Shown here: in pieces, positions 1 to 12,021 of the stretch | How positions within the stretch are numbered: the first letter of the stretch is position 1 | Layout of the letters: each line of letters begins with the position of its first letter | Assembly: GCF_000699445.3 (NCBI RefSeq) | Contig: NC_067200.1 | Span: 3,202,450 to 3,266,449 of the forward strand | From: Schistosoma haematobium | Taxonomy: Eukaryota > Platyhelminthes > Trematoda > Strigeidida > Schistosomatidae | Length of the DNA stretch: 64,000 nt | Reading direction: 5' to 3' | Program-made: the position numbers and the translations under genes | The notes under the pieces: generated by a model | The model's database searches: none | Told to the model about the DNA's origin: nothing | The model's input: only the letters and a program-made list of their open reading frames with translations

Positions 1-1849
1 TCAAAATGGAGCTTATAATAAGGGGAACATAGATATACATAATCTAGTTATCGAATATTTATGCCATGAGAATATATAAATAATAATACTTCATTAATAA
101 GTCTCAGACGTTACTCGTAATGTAATCCTCACTAGGATATAACAGTTACCTTTCGCTGAACTTTTTCTAAGACAGTTTTATACTTTTAGTGATGGGACAC
201 ATGACCTGAGATTTTTTCAGACGAGTTGTTAGGTGAACGCTGAAGAACGTTTTGAATAGTCCAGGAGTTAGGCAACATGAGATTCTGGAAACAGATCCCA
301 AGACAAAGTATGTCCCATAGGCTGTGAAATAGAACTAAGGAAAGACCTAGAACATCACATACGATGATGCCGAGGTGCTGTTCATCAGTGGAAAGTGTGG
401 TGTTGATATTCCTAAGAAAGTATGAGGCTGACGTATTACTACAGTTCGCAGGCTTTATTCTGCGCCGACTGGTGGTAAGAGGGAACAAGCTTCTGGTGAT
501 CCAGTCGCATACCCTATGCACATCTTGATGAGGTCTTATCTTTCTCCAGACCATGATGTTATTCGCAAATAATAGATCTTGGTGATCTAAAGTGCAAGTC
601 ATTTCACGCTACTTGCCACTTTATCAAAACGAGCACTTCAGAAGTGCGAGTTTTACGGCTGCATACGAAGAATATATATATATATATATTAAACTTCAGG
701 TGCTTCATTTAATCGGTCCCTGTCATCTGTCAACGGAAAAGACCTTGAGAAGCTGCACGACATCGCGACGCCAGATGATTTTCACGATATGAGAGACAAA
801 TTACAAAAGCGTAATCAAAGAAGCCAAGAACATGTATGTATTAATTTAAAGTGATAATTAGTCTCTACTACTCTATATGTACAGTCTTCAGAGTTAACGA
901 ACATAACCGTAAATGAAGCTTCAAGTAGCTAGTTGTGTAAAAGCATGTCATCTAGATATCGTTGTAACTTTTTCGGTCTTTACATTTCAGAATTCACAAG
1001 AATATTTTGACTTTCAATACTCAAACAGGCGTTACGAAAAGAAATAATCAGTGCAATATTTAACATGTTCAACTACGCTTACAATAAACATTTTTAAACA
1101 TGGGCTTAATTTCCTAAATGCATGGGAAACTCTTCGACTAGGTGTTGAGAAAGCCTGTTTGGTTTAAAAACGCATTTGCAATTAGGTACATGTGTTTTAC
1201 TAATATTTTCAAACTACAATAAGCCTTGGTAATCACAATTAAAATACATACATGCTCTAGCATCTACCAGCTACTCATAATGTTGTAAAATGTTACGCCT
1301 TTTCTTTTCAATAAATTTTTTTAAACATGTATCATTTTTTGCAAGGATTGCAGTTTTCGTCTAGTGTGACCTGGGAATAAAGACGAACACATGAGACGTT
1401 TTGAATTATGCCAAAGTGCTGAAAGTGGAAGATAAATCAGATAAATCGACGTGTATATATGCGAAGAGTAGACAATTCGGCGACATTTGAAACAGCGATG
1501 CAAAAGGCGAAATCCGCATCATATCCCTCCGGAAAGGCAAAAAAGCAGGCATTTTGGCGCGTTTCACTGTCGTTTCCCCTTTACTACCCTTTTGTTCGCC
1601 TTTATTCCTACTTTATTGGTTGTTTTTGGTAGCTCAATAGGGTACCATATTGAGGTATAAAATTAAGGAACTAAAACGCTTCACTATAATCAGACTTCGT
1701 AAATAACCGATTTTCATATTATGTATCTCCGATCTATCGTTTATTATATACTAAATCCTGAAATAATACTGGGTTAGCACTGTGGATCCTCATAACTACC
1801 TTGAGGTGCTGGCTACTGTAACGCACTGTGTGTATTGTCCGCCAATCAA
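1..1849. other. Unassigned AT-rich region
   Basis: I recognise no gene, RNA or mobile element here. The only sizeable reading frame is on the - strand at 186-602 (138 codons), listed separately. There is a short TA run near 672-689. The end of the CR1-like LINE fragment described next begins near 1850. Confidence 0.4.
186..602 (-). other. Orphan ORF of 138 codons, no family recognised
   Basis: This open frame encodes a protein rich in Leu, Ile and Ser, with a hydrophobic stretch in the middle and no motif I can name. There is no clear splice-site context and no neighbouring exon in the same frame. It could be part of a decayed repeat, since everything downstream as far as 17 kb is transposon-derived, or simply chance. 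I list it only because it is long for this AT-rich stretch. Confidence 0.15.
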
Positions 1850-2131
1850 ATTGTTTCGAATGGTTATCTTCAGTCTTCAGTATTAAGGATAGGAGGTCTA
1901 TCGCCCTATATTAATCCTTGCAGTTTGTAATACTGTGGAGGTCCAATCTCGTTTTGAATATATTAACAGACGGTGCTGATATTACGTGTTCTTCGAACGT
2001 CCTCTCAAATGATCAATCCTGGACAAAAGCAAGAGAATAGACATGTTAGTACCAGGGTCATCGTATACGGTAAGCCAATATTAGATCACCCCGTATTCTA
2101 CGGTAATATAACGGAAATAAGTTAAGGTGTC

Positions 2132-3662
2132 TCAGTATGTCTTCATAAGATAGGCCAGATAGACCATCTCAGTACCTCGTCTTTGGACCCTTTCCAGCAT
2201 ATCTGCTTCGTACTTGAAACAAGGACACGCTGCTTGAATCCCGTATTCTAAATGTGGTCGCATATATATCGGGTATAGTAATCTAAACATTTCATCGTCT
2301 AAATACTGGAAAGACCTACGAATTGACCATAATAACCTATAGTCTTTTGCAGCAGCAGCCTTACAGTGACTAGTGGTTTTGAGATCATTGCTTAATATGA
2401 CTCCTAAATCTTTATAGTTCCTTGCTTTGTGTAACACAAATCCACGTAGCGTATAGTCATACGATTAATCAGAGTTATTTAACTGCATCACTACACTCTT
2501 ATTAGGATTTACTTCTAGTGACCACCTGTCTAACCATGCCACCAGTGAGCTAAGATCATCCTGTAATACCATTCTATCCAACATACTATCTATGGGTCTC
2601 CAAATCTTTATGTCATCAGCGAAGAGTATGACATGATTTTGCTACAGTTGGCAATTCATTTACATAAAGTAAAAAGAGAAGAGGACCTAGGATTGTGCCT
2701 TGGGGAACCCCACTTTTTACAGGTACCCACGAGGAGAGAGCCCCATTAACCCTTACCCTTTGTCTCCTGTCATTGAGAAAGTTACTTATTCAATCGACGA
2801 CTGTATAATGGATTCCAAAACGTTCCAGTTTGAATTTAAGACCAGATTGGGAAACCTTATCAAAGGTTTTACTTAGATCTATGAAAATCACGTCCACAGG
2901 AGCATTCCGATCCTTCGCCGCAGCCCAATCTTCTCGTGCAATGAGAAGGTTTGTCAAGCAAGATAAGCCTTTCTGAAAACCATGTGCCATGGAGAAAAGA
3001 TCTCGCCCTTCAACAAAGTTTATAACAGCTATCCGAATGATTTTCTCCATCAGTTTCACAACTGCACTAGTTAAGCTAACGGGTCTATAGTTACTAACTA
3101 AATCCCTACTCCCAGCCTTATACACCGGACTTATTATGGCGACTTTCCAGTCTCTAGGAAGTCTGTACTGTCTCAGAGACATGTCGAATAGTATCGCTAA
3201 TGGTTCAGCAATTTCATCTGATATGGCTTTCATAATCCTAGGATGAATATCATCGGGACCACTGGACTTATCAGGTTTGAGATGCTGAAGTAGCCTTAAA
3301 ACAGTATCTTTCTCAATGACTATAGGATCCATCAGCAAGCCGTCACGGTCGCGATGAATCGTTGGTCGTTCCTCATTACCGATAGAAAACACTTTACTAA
3401 AATATCCCGATAAAGCTTCAGCTTTTTCGGCATCATTCTCTGCTAAGATTAACGGATTGTCTCGTATCAAAAGTGATGGAATTCCATCGCTTCTCTTAGT
3501 TCGCCTTTTTATATACGAGAATAACCGTTTCGGACTATATCTAGAATCCCTAACCAATTGTTTTTCGTATGATAGCCTAGTCTTACTTATTAACGCTTTA
3601 CAGGCATTCCTAATCTTACAATAACTGGATCTGCATTGTTCTAAGCCAGTAGAGATGAACAT
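2132..3662 (-). pseudogene. LINE ORF2 reverse transcriptase domain, broken
   Basis: Reverse transcriptase of the CR1-like LINE. The 3662-2790 frame shows PDKSSGPDDIHP, LPRDWKVAIISPVYK, SNYRPVSLTS, HGFQKGLSCLTNLL and VDVIFIDLSKTFDKV, which are RT motifs 0 to 3. After a stop near 2790 the frame resumes with SGVPQGTILGPLLFLLYVNELP. The active site LFADDIKIW (about 2635-2595) is displaced by a one-base shift. The C-terminal frame 2437-2132 holds YKDLGVILSNDL and RPHLEYGIQ, typical of the post-RT region. With these breaks no active enzyme can be made. Confidence 0.85.
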
Positions 3663-3726
3663 ATTCCAGTGATTCTTCCTTTTCCTAAGGAGTTTCCTGA
3701 CCGTTTTACTTATCTATGGTGGACTG

Positions 3727-4647
3727 TTATTCACCTTTAAATACAGACCACGCTTCTTCAACTGGTATGCTAGTATCTACAAACCAATCTGTCTTAGCAG
3801 CGCATTCCTGAATAGCTGATATGTTAGCGTTCCATACATTTGGGCGAGGTGTAATTTGATCGTATAATATGTCCCTAGTTCTAAACGCGAATGACAGAAC
3901 AGCGTGATCGCTATTCACTATCGGTGTAAGAATATTTAAGTCGACAATATCCCCAGTCTCATGAGTGATTACCAAGTCCAGCAGAGAAGAACCCTGGTTA
4001 ACACCAAAACGTGTGGGTTGGGATACATGCTGCACTAGTACAGGCTCCATTATTGTTATCAGGAACCTACTATGAAAGGATTTAATAGATCCTTCTGTGG
4101 TCATCTCAGTCCAACTAATATCAGGTGCATTAAAGTCCCCTAATATCAAGCATCTGGTATTTTCACTCCAAAGATGAATGTGCTCTAAAATAAAGTCATC
4201 AGCTAAGCAGATTGGGCTCCGATAGATGACACCTAGCATAAATGTACTACATCCTATAGCCAACTTACAGCTAATAACTTCACAAGTACCGCTATCATGG
4301 GATTCGCTAATAGAGGAACGGATATGTAAGCTATTGACTATGTATAAGTGGAATCTGCCTCCTTTTCTACATCTATGTCTATCACTCCTGATGCAATGGT
4401 ATCCGGATAATTCTGGAGTAATGTCTAAGTCATGGACTAACCAAGTTTCTGTCACTGCTACTATGAGTGGCTTTAACCTGTCTACTAGTGCTTCTAGTTC
4501 ATAGAACTTATTTCGTAAACTACGAGCGTTGGCATATAAAACTCCTAAGTAGAACAGCCTATCCACACAGGCCTTGGTAGCATTCGCTTCCAAGACCTGA
4601 CTATCCGAAAACCCGCTAGCCGGAGATTTTCCTCGCCGTTTTGCCAA
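3727..4647 (-). pseudogene. LINE ORF2 apurinic-like endonuclease domain
   Basis: This frame of about 306 codons carries the endonuclease of the CR1-like LINE, which would nick the target DNA for target-primed reverse transcription. The expected motifs appear in order: NARSLRNK, VTETWL (catalytic Glu), YRSP, LGDFNAPDISW (Asp and Asn), LLDLVIT and NSDHAVL (Asp-His pair). All core residues seem intact, so this domain decayed less than the rest. It ends at a stop before the RT frame at 3662, so the original ORF2 is split. The N-terminal part overlaps the end of ORF1 in another frame. Confidence 0.8.
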
Positions 4648-5668
4648 CGGGTTTCAAGTTCAGCTAGTGCTTTCTTCCTTTTTATTATATCTTCGAGAGA
4701 CATGTCAGGTCTAACTCGGATGTCAGAACTGTCGTGATAACGAGTGATACTTAACAAGAGATCCCGTTGATTGTCCGATCCTAGGATTACCTTAAAGAGT
4801 CTGCATGGATGGAGTTCAACATTGTCCTTGGTCCTCTTGCCTATTCTTACCAATTTTTTGACCTGAACTCCTTTGGAGTTATCTGGTAAAATACTACGAA
4901 TGTATTCTCCTAGCTTTTCTAAGTCATGCGCGTGTCTAATTTTTGGATCAAGGTCGTTTGACTCCCTCAATTCGCTCACAATAATATTCGATGTTATTAG
5001 ATTTTTCTTCTCAGTCACGCCAGGACTGGTTTCACTCTTATCATCAGATCTTGGTAGTGCAATTTGTGGCTCACAATTTGAGTCTACCAGTGAGTTACTA
5101 ACTACCTGTGTACTGCCATCAGATTTTTTCTTTTCGTTTCGTTTCCTACGTACCGTAGTCCATTTTTCATCCCTCATAACACTGGGACTATTTGGAACGG
5201 TGACTGTTTTATCCAGATCTTCGGTTCCCACTAAAGGTGCATTATTAACAATGTCAGTACCAAGTGGTACTACTCCCCCGTTAATGTCAATGAAGATTTC
5301 ACTTTTACGTCGGTCAGAGTCGGTTGTTTGAGGCGTCGCGTAACAGCAGGTACTACACTGACACATTCGTCACTGTCAGTGTCCATGTTGTCAGCGCATA
5401 TGCCATCGTTCTTCTTACAGGCCAAAACCAATAGGCTCATGGCCTCCTGTATTAGTAATGCCTTTTTGGCACAGCAAAACATGCAAAGCCAATGTGAGTT
5501 AGTCTTCGAACATCTTTTGTATGCCGTGGCACTTGAATGGGGGCACATTTTGTGAAACCACTTATTGCATTCGTCACACTGTATTCCCTCCTCCACAGGG
5601 AATAAACAGTTTGGTTGTCCACATTTGTGAGTACTACCAACCATTTTAGTCAGATCAAGGTGTAACAC
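4545..5668 (-). pseudogene. LINE ORF1 (PHD-like finger plus nucleic-acid-binding region), frameshifted
   Basis: ORF1 of the CR1-like LINE in two overlapping frames. The 5668-5270 frame begins with MLHLDLTKMVG and a Cys-rich finger with CxxxxC, CDEC, WFHKMC and CMFCC, resembling the PHD-like finger in some CR1 ORF1 proteins. The 5366-4545 frame continues with a charged Ser/Lys-rich linker. A more structured part follows (EKLGEYIRSILPD, VKKLVRIGK, RLFKVILGS), which by position would be the RNA-binding part of ORF1. The frame change near 5300 means no single protein is made. The role in nucleic-acid binding is known for the family; I infer it here. Confidence 0.7.
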
Positions 5669-5690
5669 ACTATATGATCACGGTATGAAC

Positions 5691-6059
5691 ACAAATGTCA
5701 GTCAACGAATAAAAAGTTACCACAAGACAAACTTTAGCAAGATTTTAAACCTTAACTAAAATACTTTGATACAGACCAAGAATGCTTTCGAATGTAATAA
5801 ATACACAAAAGCCAAAAACTCAATAGAATATCACTTTAACTGTAGTAAATTCAATTAAAGTGTGAATCGTAGTTTTGATACGTAATTTACGACCAAAACA
5901 GTTGACTAATTCAACTAGAAACAATAACACTGTCCTTTTTAGACAGCGCGCGTCAAGAAGAAGCTTTCTCTCAACAGACTTCAGTGTCTAGTAGCAGGGA
6001 TCACCAATACATCCAGGCAGGAACCTAGGTATATTAGTTATAATAGATTAGAAAAAAAT
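5691..6059. other. Spacer between two LINEs
   Basis: No reading frame or repeat that I recognise. The part nearest 5690 may be 5' UTR of the preceding - strand LINE, whose 5' boundary I cannot place. Confidence 0.3.
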
Positions 6060-8365
6060 TGGTAACTCATAATAAGATGTTATTCTGAGTCCTTAAGAAT
6101 AAGTCAAGTTTCCCCTTAAAGGACTCCTGGGATGTCGCTTGGACTAGTTCAGTTGGCAGCCAATTCCAGCATTTGGCAACCCTTAAGGAGTAGAAGTTGC
6201 GTCTACAGTTCGTTCTGCTATGTTGTGTCTTCAGCTTCTGGGTGTTACCCCCTAGGTTTTTATTGACACTAAGCTTAAGCAGGTGTTTGAGGGGATGTCC
6301 AGAAGTGTTAAGGACACTGTTAGCCATTAGAAGATCGCCTCTAAGACGCCTATACTCTAATGGGTTAAGTGATTGTAGGCGCTCCTCATAAGGTTTAAGT
6401 TTGAGTCCTCGAACTGATTTCGTGGTTCGCCGTTGGATACGCTCCAGAGTGTCCTTATCCTTTGGAGTGAGGGGGGAAATACTATGTTTCCGTGCTCTAA
6501 ATGGGGGCGAATAAAACTGTTGAAGATTATGTTGAAAGTTCTCCCGTCAAACTGGCCGAAAATTCGTTCCGATGTTACCAGAGCAAGGTTTGCTCGAAAG
6601 GCATTTTTGTCACAGTTAGCGTAAGACTTCAAATCGTAGGGCTCCAGGACTCCTAAATCTTTTCCGACTCGGGATACTAATAGAGAGGACTTTTTCAAGT
6701 TGTGACTGTAGTCTGCGACATGTCGCAGATGGACTACTTTGCTAAGGGAGGGGAGTCTCAGATCAAAAACTACTTCAACAACAACTTTATCCAGGAAGAA
6801 ATAATGTTAAACATCTTAACTTCTCATGCCGATCAAAAAGTGATAACCTGATCATCATAACAATTTTATGTGAGACTCTGAATTGCTAGAAGTTCGTTGT
6901 TATCTGCCCAAATTTGAAGTCAGGTCAGATCATCCTGAAGTGCAGGTTTATCCCCTTGGTCGAACACTTCGCTCCACAGTTTTACGCCAACAGCAAAAAG
7001 TTGTAGAATTATAGTCTACTATGATATTAGTACTGCTCTAATAATAGACCTAATCCTAAATTTGTAGATTTGTCATGATATAACTGCCTAATCTATAAGA
7101 TCTTACGTGGAAGTCACACCATCGACTACACCAACTCACTGTATTGTATCAATTACCAATACATGATGAAGAACAAGGGTAGGCTAGAGAAAGAACAATA
7201 TATTTAATATGAATAGAAGATATAAGGTAACATTCAGCAGAGACCACGCCTGCATGGCCGAGCCATGCCACTCGATCAACTCCAGTCCATTCAATTCATT
7301 CTTCGCGCCTTCTCCATTGTTAGGTATTTCTCCGTGTTGATTATTGTATATCTATTTTCTGAGTAGTCTTGTGTTCAGCTTTGAAGATTGTGTGGTTATG
7401 GTCTAATGCCACTACAAAGTAATAAATCTGACGATACCTGTCATGGAAGGGCGTTTATATAAATTAAGAAAAAAAGAGGTCCTAGTACTGAACCTTGGGG
7501 GACCCCACTAGAACATTCCATAGTCTGAGAGAATGCAAAGTTAATACTGACCATAAACTGTCGACTTTTTAGGTATGAAGTGAGCCAATCAATTAAGGTT
7601 GATTTGATACTTAATCATTTGAGCTTATTGATAAGACATATATGTTCGATCCTATCAAATGTTTTTAAGAAGTCCCCTTGCGATCATGGATGCTTGTCCA
7701 TCTGTCCACCGCAGTCAGTAGGTTGGTTATACAAGAATGACTTTTCCTGAAACCATGCTGTTGGGGTGAAAAGAAGGGTAAGTATAATAAATAGTCGTGT
7801 ATACCGTCGCATATCAGGGACTCCATAAATGTTCAGGGTATAGAAAGAAGAGCCACCGGTCGGTAGCTTGAAGTTTCTCTGAGTCGACCTTCTGTGAAAA
7901 TTAGTCTGATGTGAGCCAGCTTACAATTTTCTGGTAATGTGCCTAAGCTTAGCGAGTGTGAGAACATCAGGCTGAGCTGTGTCGTCAGAATTGGAGCCAC
8001 TTACCTCAGTATAGCAAGACCGACCATATCCGGGCCAGGAGAAGTGCCCTTGTTTAAGTGCTGTAGTTTATGATACACCTAGCCAGCCCTCAGGTTCACT
8101 TCTGAAAGTCCTGTGGATTTCCAAATGGAGCTCTCATCAACGTAGTTAGCGTGGGCTAGTTGAAATTTCTTGGAGTACTGTTCTGTTAGGTCGATAGCGT
8201 CACCGTCATTGCTGGTTGAGCCATTAGAACCTAGAAGTTAGGAAATTCCGGTTTCGGCTTGTCGAAGAGAGGATGCATGACGTAATAAGCTCATCGGATG
8301 GGAGATAAATCTATCGACTAGCTTTATCTGGTACTGAAGCCTATTTACCTTATCGCGATTGTGCA
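6060..8365 (-). mobile_element. CR1-like LINE, RT region, interrupted by a solo LTR
   Basis: A second CR1-like element on the - strand, different in sequence from the one at 1850-5690. From 8340 down to 7440 it shows degenerate RT motifs: SPGPD, LPENCKLAHIRLIF, SSYRPVALLS, PQQHGFRKSHSCITNLL and SGVPQGSVLGPLFFLIYINALP. The frame is cut at 7417 by an LTR and resumes at 6998 with the active-site strand, which reads LFAVGVKLWSEV where LFADDVKLW is expected. The rest (6698-6067) is the C-terminal region: KDLGVLEPYDLKSY, RPHLEHGN, NCRRNFYSLRVAKCWNWLP. Many stops. No endonuclease part is visible. Confidence 0.8.
7002..7416 (-). mobile_element. Solo LTR, 415 bp, inserted in a LINE
   Basis: In its own orientation it starts TGTAGTGGC and ends ATTCTACA, giving the TG...CA ends and short inverted termini (TGTAG/CTACA) of an LTR. 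It is flanked by a perfect 4-base duplication, aagt at 6998-7001 and 7417-7420. Removing it and one aagt restores the LINE reading frame across the RT active site, so the insertion is clean. A copy of the same length lies at 8370-8784 in the opposite orientation and a diverged one at 45552-45952. No internal retroelement genes adjoin it, so it is a solo LTR. The retroelement family is not identified. Confidence 0.8.
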
Positions 8366-8369
8366 TATA

Positions 8370-8784
8370 TTTTGTGGCATTAGGCCATAACCATAAAATC
8401 CTCAAAGCTGAACACAAGACTACTCAGAAAATAGATATTCAATATTTAACGCGGAGAAATACCGAACGATGGAGAAGGCGGGGACAAAGAATTGAGTTAG
8501 TTGGAGTTGATCAGATGGCATGGCTCGATCATGCAGGCGTAGTCCGTGCGGAATGTTACCTTATATACTTTATTCACATTAAATATATTGTTCTTTCTCT
8601 AGTCTAAGCTTGTTCTCCATCATGTATTGGTAACTGTTACGACAAAGTGAGATGGAGTAGACGATGATGTGACTTCTACGTAAGATCTTATAGATTAGGC
8701 AGTTATATCATGACAAATCTATAATTATGGGATTAGGTCTATTATTAGAGCAGTACTAATATCATAATAGACCATAATTCTACA
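8370..8784 (+). mobile_element. Solo LTR, 415 bp, inverted relative of 7002-7416
   Basis: The + strand copy of the same LTR family, exactly 415 bp like its partner. It begins TTTTGTGGCATTAGG (diverged from TGTAGTGGC) and ends AATTCTACA. A perfect target duplication tata flanks it (8366-8369 and 8785-8788), so it inserted independently and is not one half of a palindromic element. Near its middle a TATA-like stretch (ttatatac, about 8560) is in the right place for an LTR promoter. Confidence 0.75.
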
Positions 8785-9029
8785 TATATACCTCAATTGT
8801 CTGAATTGCCTGTATGCACTGTTGTTACTAGTTCGTCTGTATTCAGCACATTAGTGCCTTTCGCGTCTTAGCATACTATGAGTAGAATTCTTCATGACTA
8901 TGGGTCTTTTGTAGGTTTTAGAATCCATTCACCGAACAGACTACTTTATAGCAGATAAGAACATGAGCAGAAATTAACCAAAACGAGCATCAACATCAAG
9001 TTGAGACGGAACTTCCTGGTCCACCTGAT

Positions 9030-10085
9030 GTCAGTCAGTCAGTCAGTAACAACGTATGTGCATACATCAGTTCGAGTTGCCACACCACATTAGCACAGAT
9101 TCAATTGTCGATTCAAATCCCGTATTCGTCGATCTAGTAAGAGTAAAAGCAGTAATCTGAAATATTAGGGTTTGAAGATGATATTCAAGGAGTATAATAC
9201 AGTGAAATATATTTAGAAAGAGAAAAATAGAAAGTAAAGAAATTCAGAAGATTAGAATTTGAGAGAACACAAAGAGTGGATGCACTTGCGCCATAGCAAA
9301 CGATTTTGAGCCATACCATTCAAGGTCTCTAACCATCGGTTTCTATCATCTCGTGGTCCCCAATCAGGTAGTCTACACCTACCAACATGACTCAGTCCAC
9401 TTGTCAATGACTTAATGGATTTGTGTCATGTTTTGTTTTGGCCGCCCCTAGCTTTCTTCCAACCTACTCCCATACCACTGAACATAACACATCGAGGCAG
9501 TCGGTGGTTGAACATACGTAACATGTGTCCCAACCATTTCAAATGATGAGGTTTCACTACTCCATCAATTGATTTGCCATCCTTACCTAGTACCCGTTTC
9601 CTAACAACTGCGTTACTTACTCGATGGTCCCAGGATATACGAGCAGTGTTTCGAAGACACCTATGATCAAATACTAGTAACCTACGGATATCTTCTACTC
9701 TTACCGACCATGTTTCACTGCTATTAAGTAGGACGGACGAACTGTTGTGCAGTAAACACGTCCTTTGATTGATAGACGGATATTTCACCTACGGCATAAA
9801 TGACGCAAGTTGGTAAAAGCTAGTCGAGCCTTCTGTATCCGTGCTGAGATTTCGTCACACACCAGACCACAAGAGCTGATGAGACTTAAAAGATCAGTGA
9901 AGGGATCGACACACTCAACAACTTCACTCCCTATCGTTAGTTCGGGTGTCGATGCAACCCAATCCCGGATCAGCATTTTGCATTTCGAGGGAGAGAATCG
10001 CATCTCGAACATGCAAGCATTGTTGTTCAGAATGATCGGAAGACTGCATTTTGTCAGTGTCTTCACCAAAAAGAACTATAAACCA
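9030..10085 (-). mobile_element. RTE-like LINE fragment, 3' part of RT and 3' UTR
   Basis: On the - strand the frames 10069-9785 and 9788-9426 encode the C-terminal RT region of an RTE-like (SR2-type) LINE. Motifs include DWVASTPELTIGSEVVECVD, DEISARIQKARLAFTNLRHL, RRLLVFDHRCLRNTARISWDH, HLKWLGHMLRM and GWKKARGGQ. A frame change occurs near 9787. The rest down to 9030 is 3' UTR, ending in a tail (GTGTGGCAACTCGAACTGATG on the - strand) that recurs at many places in the window. The catalytic palm is missing. Confidence 0.8.
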
Positions 10086-10284
10086 CCTTATGTAGATTGT
10101 CCTGTAAGGACGACACATCCAACCGCTTGAAATTTCAGCGCATGCTGTCGGTAGGACTTTAAAGCACAGTTTTGTTGATAAGGTTGAAAGCTATGAAGGC
10201 ATGTTCACTTTCACCCAGGAGAGTCAAGAGTTAGAGATTCTCCATTAGGAACTCACCATATGTAAATATACATTCTAAGTGCGA

Positions 10285-10490
10285 CGGCGTCTAACTGTTT
10301 CTGTAGCGAGTTGTCAACGTGACATTTTCGAGTAATCTCAGATCTTCAATGAGGTTGAAGAACCAAGCTTTAGTAGAGTCGTCATCTCCAGCGTACATTT
10401 GCTCAGAGAGGTTGACTTTAGGAAGATTGAAGTCACCTACCATCAGGGTATGAGTGTATCCGAGACGAGTAGAATGGGTTAGCATTAGTG
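10285..10490 (-). mobile_element. CR1-like LINE fragment, endonuclease part
   Basis: The 64-codon frame contains THTLMVGDFNLPKVN, the GDFN motif of the LINE endonuclease, followed by a spacing-conserved FFNLIEDLRLLENV. Only this small piece of the domain remains. Confidence 0.6.
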
Positions 10491-11555
10491 GCAGCCGGGG
10501 TCAGCATAAATGTCGAAGACTTACAGGAATATTTACTTTAGGATTCATATACAACAACTGTAGAATTCACCACTGAAAAAGGTAGAGGTGTAAAATTTTG
10601 CTCAATTGCTCAGAAAAGACTAGCGTCTCTTTTTCTTCAAAATCAAACTTTATGGGCGGAATAAGTGAACTAGTTTTATCAATTCTACTGAGGGTATCAA
10701 AAAGTGTCAGTTAGGTTTGAAAAAAGCGCACTTCTTGCTTTTGTCCTCATAATTATGTTTTAAAGTTTCTGATTATTTAACAAAATGGGTTTTATTTTAG
10801 TACCATACCTTCTTTATTTTTTGGTTTTGTTTGTTTAGTTTCGCACGACCTGCCTACTGAAAGTCTTATTCAGTAGTATACGTCGCCATTTTGCTGATTT
10901 TAGTAAGTTCCGAGTTTCTTTTTTTCGGTGCTGTTTCACCGATATAGACACGTACTTTTTGATTCGGCAAGTCGTATCTAATTGGTTTAATGGTGTCTGA
11001 CTCAATGGTTGTTCTCATAGTTAAGTGTCCATGCGTTCTTTATAAGTTGACGATTTTTTAATGTTGGAAGTTGAATACCCACAGGCATGTTGGCTGTTTG
11101 TCACATTACTTATTAATTCGATCACAGGAGTTTTTGACTTACACGGTTGTTACTGAAATTTTGCTTAAAGCTTTCTGCACGTTGCTCATCCAAACGTCCA
11201 CTTCGTCTGCGATTGTCACCTTATTAGCAACTCGTTGGAGTATGGCCTGGGTCTTTCGTTAACATGGAAGCTTGGATACCAGCGATAGCTATCAGGAATA
11301 TACAGCTAGTGTGAAACGTATGCCTCATTTTACTTGATGACAACTAGGTATGCTGACTCGAGTTTATCATGTTACTTTCTGACCTACGCACGTCCGAATC
11401 TTTTTGCACTCATTGGTCCTACCTACACAGCGTTTCACAATATATTCTCCATTTTTATTAACTTCTATCCAATCTTGTCCTTTCCATTTTTTATCTTCTG
11501 TCTTCATTTATTTGATCAGTGTGTGTTTTAAGATTCAGATTTGTGTTTCGAGGAC
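10491..11555. other. Unassigned region
   Basis: AT-rich sequence with no long frame, RNA or repeat that I recognise. Short frames at 11071-11262 and 11334-11531 show no motif. Confidence 0.35.
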
Positions 11556-11559
11556 AGGA

Positions 11560-11770
11560 GGCCTACAGTCAGTAACAACGTAGAACTTCGTACGTGCGTA
11601 CATCAGTTCAAGTTGTCATACTGCATGAGCACAGAGATGCAGTTGTCGATTTTGATCCCGTGTCATGTTATGGTCTAACCGCCCCTAGCTTTCTTCCAAC
11701 CTACTCCTACACCATAAAACATCGCTCGTCGGGGCAGTCGGTGGCCTACGATCCGTGTCAGTCCTTCTCC
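11560..11770 (-). mobile_element. RTE-like LINE fragment with internal deletion
   Basis: The 3' tail of the RTE-like family (11570-11665) is joined directly to the GWKKARGGQ-coding region (11670-11770), which normally lies several hundred bases upstream. The intervening 3' UTR has been lost compared with 9030-10085. Confidence 0.65.
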
Positions 11771-12010
11771 AGTAGCTTCTAAGAGTGTCTAGTTTTCCCT
11801 TAAACGATTCAATTGAAGGTGCGGACACGCCCATTTTCGGGTGACAGGTTCCAAGAGTTGTTGACTCGGTTTGAAGACCTGTATGCCATAGGTATTTTGT
11901 TTGTTCTTGCCTTTAGTACTCGCTTGCCATAACATCTGAGATATCCTGATCCGTAGGGACAATAACCTCTCGTTATCCTACACATCGGAATGGGGTCACC
12001 CCCCATCCTG
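11771..12010 (-). mobile_element. CR1-like LINE 3' fragment
   Basis: The - strand frame 12006-11809 ends in RSSNRVNNSWNLSPENGRV. This corresponds to the region just before the ORF2 stop in CR1-like LINEs (compare RVAKCWNWLP near 6180 and RVVNYWNSLPEYV near 49540). It lies head-on against the following RTE-like fragment. Confidence 0.55.
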
Positions 12011-12021
12011 AACTAAGGATA

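Larger units (their letters stand above)
1850..5690 (-). mobile_element. CR1-like non-LTR retrotransposon, nearly full length, inactive
   Basis: Read on the - strand this is a LINE with ORF1, endonuclease and reverse transcriptase in the usual order. ORF1 (about 5668-4620) starts with a Cys/His finger resembling a PHD finger and switches frame near 5300. The endonuclease (4647-3727) and RT (3662 to about 2130) follow. The 3' end, about 2130-1850, ends in sequence seen again at 49540-49690. Several frameshifts and stops interrupt it: ORF1 is in two frames, RT has a stop near 2790, and a one-base shift lies just before the FADD active site near 2610. The layout and motifs fit the CR1/jockey group common in schistosomes. 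It is a dead copy. Confidence 0.85.

Noticed and set aside
7002..8784. A single palindromic DNA transposon with 415-bp inverted ends
   Set aside because: Each end has its own perfect and different target duplication, so these are two solo LTRs.
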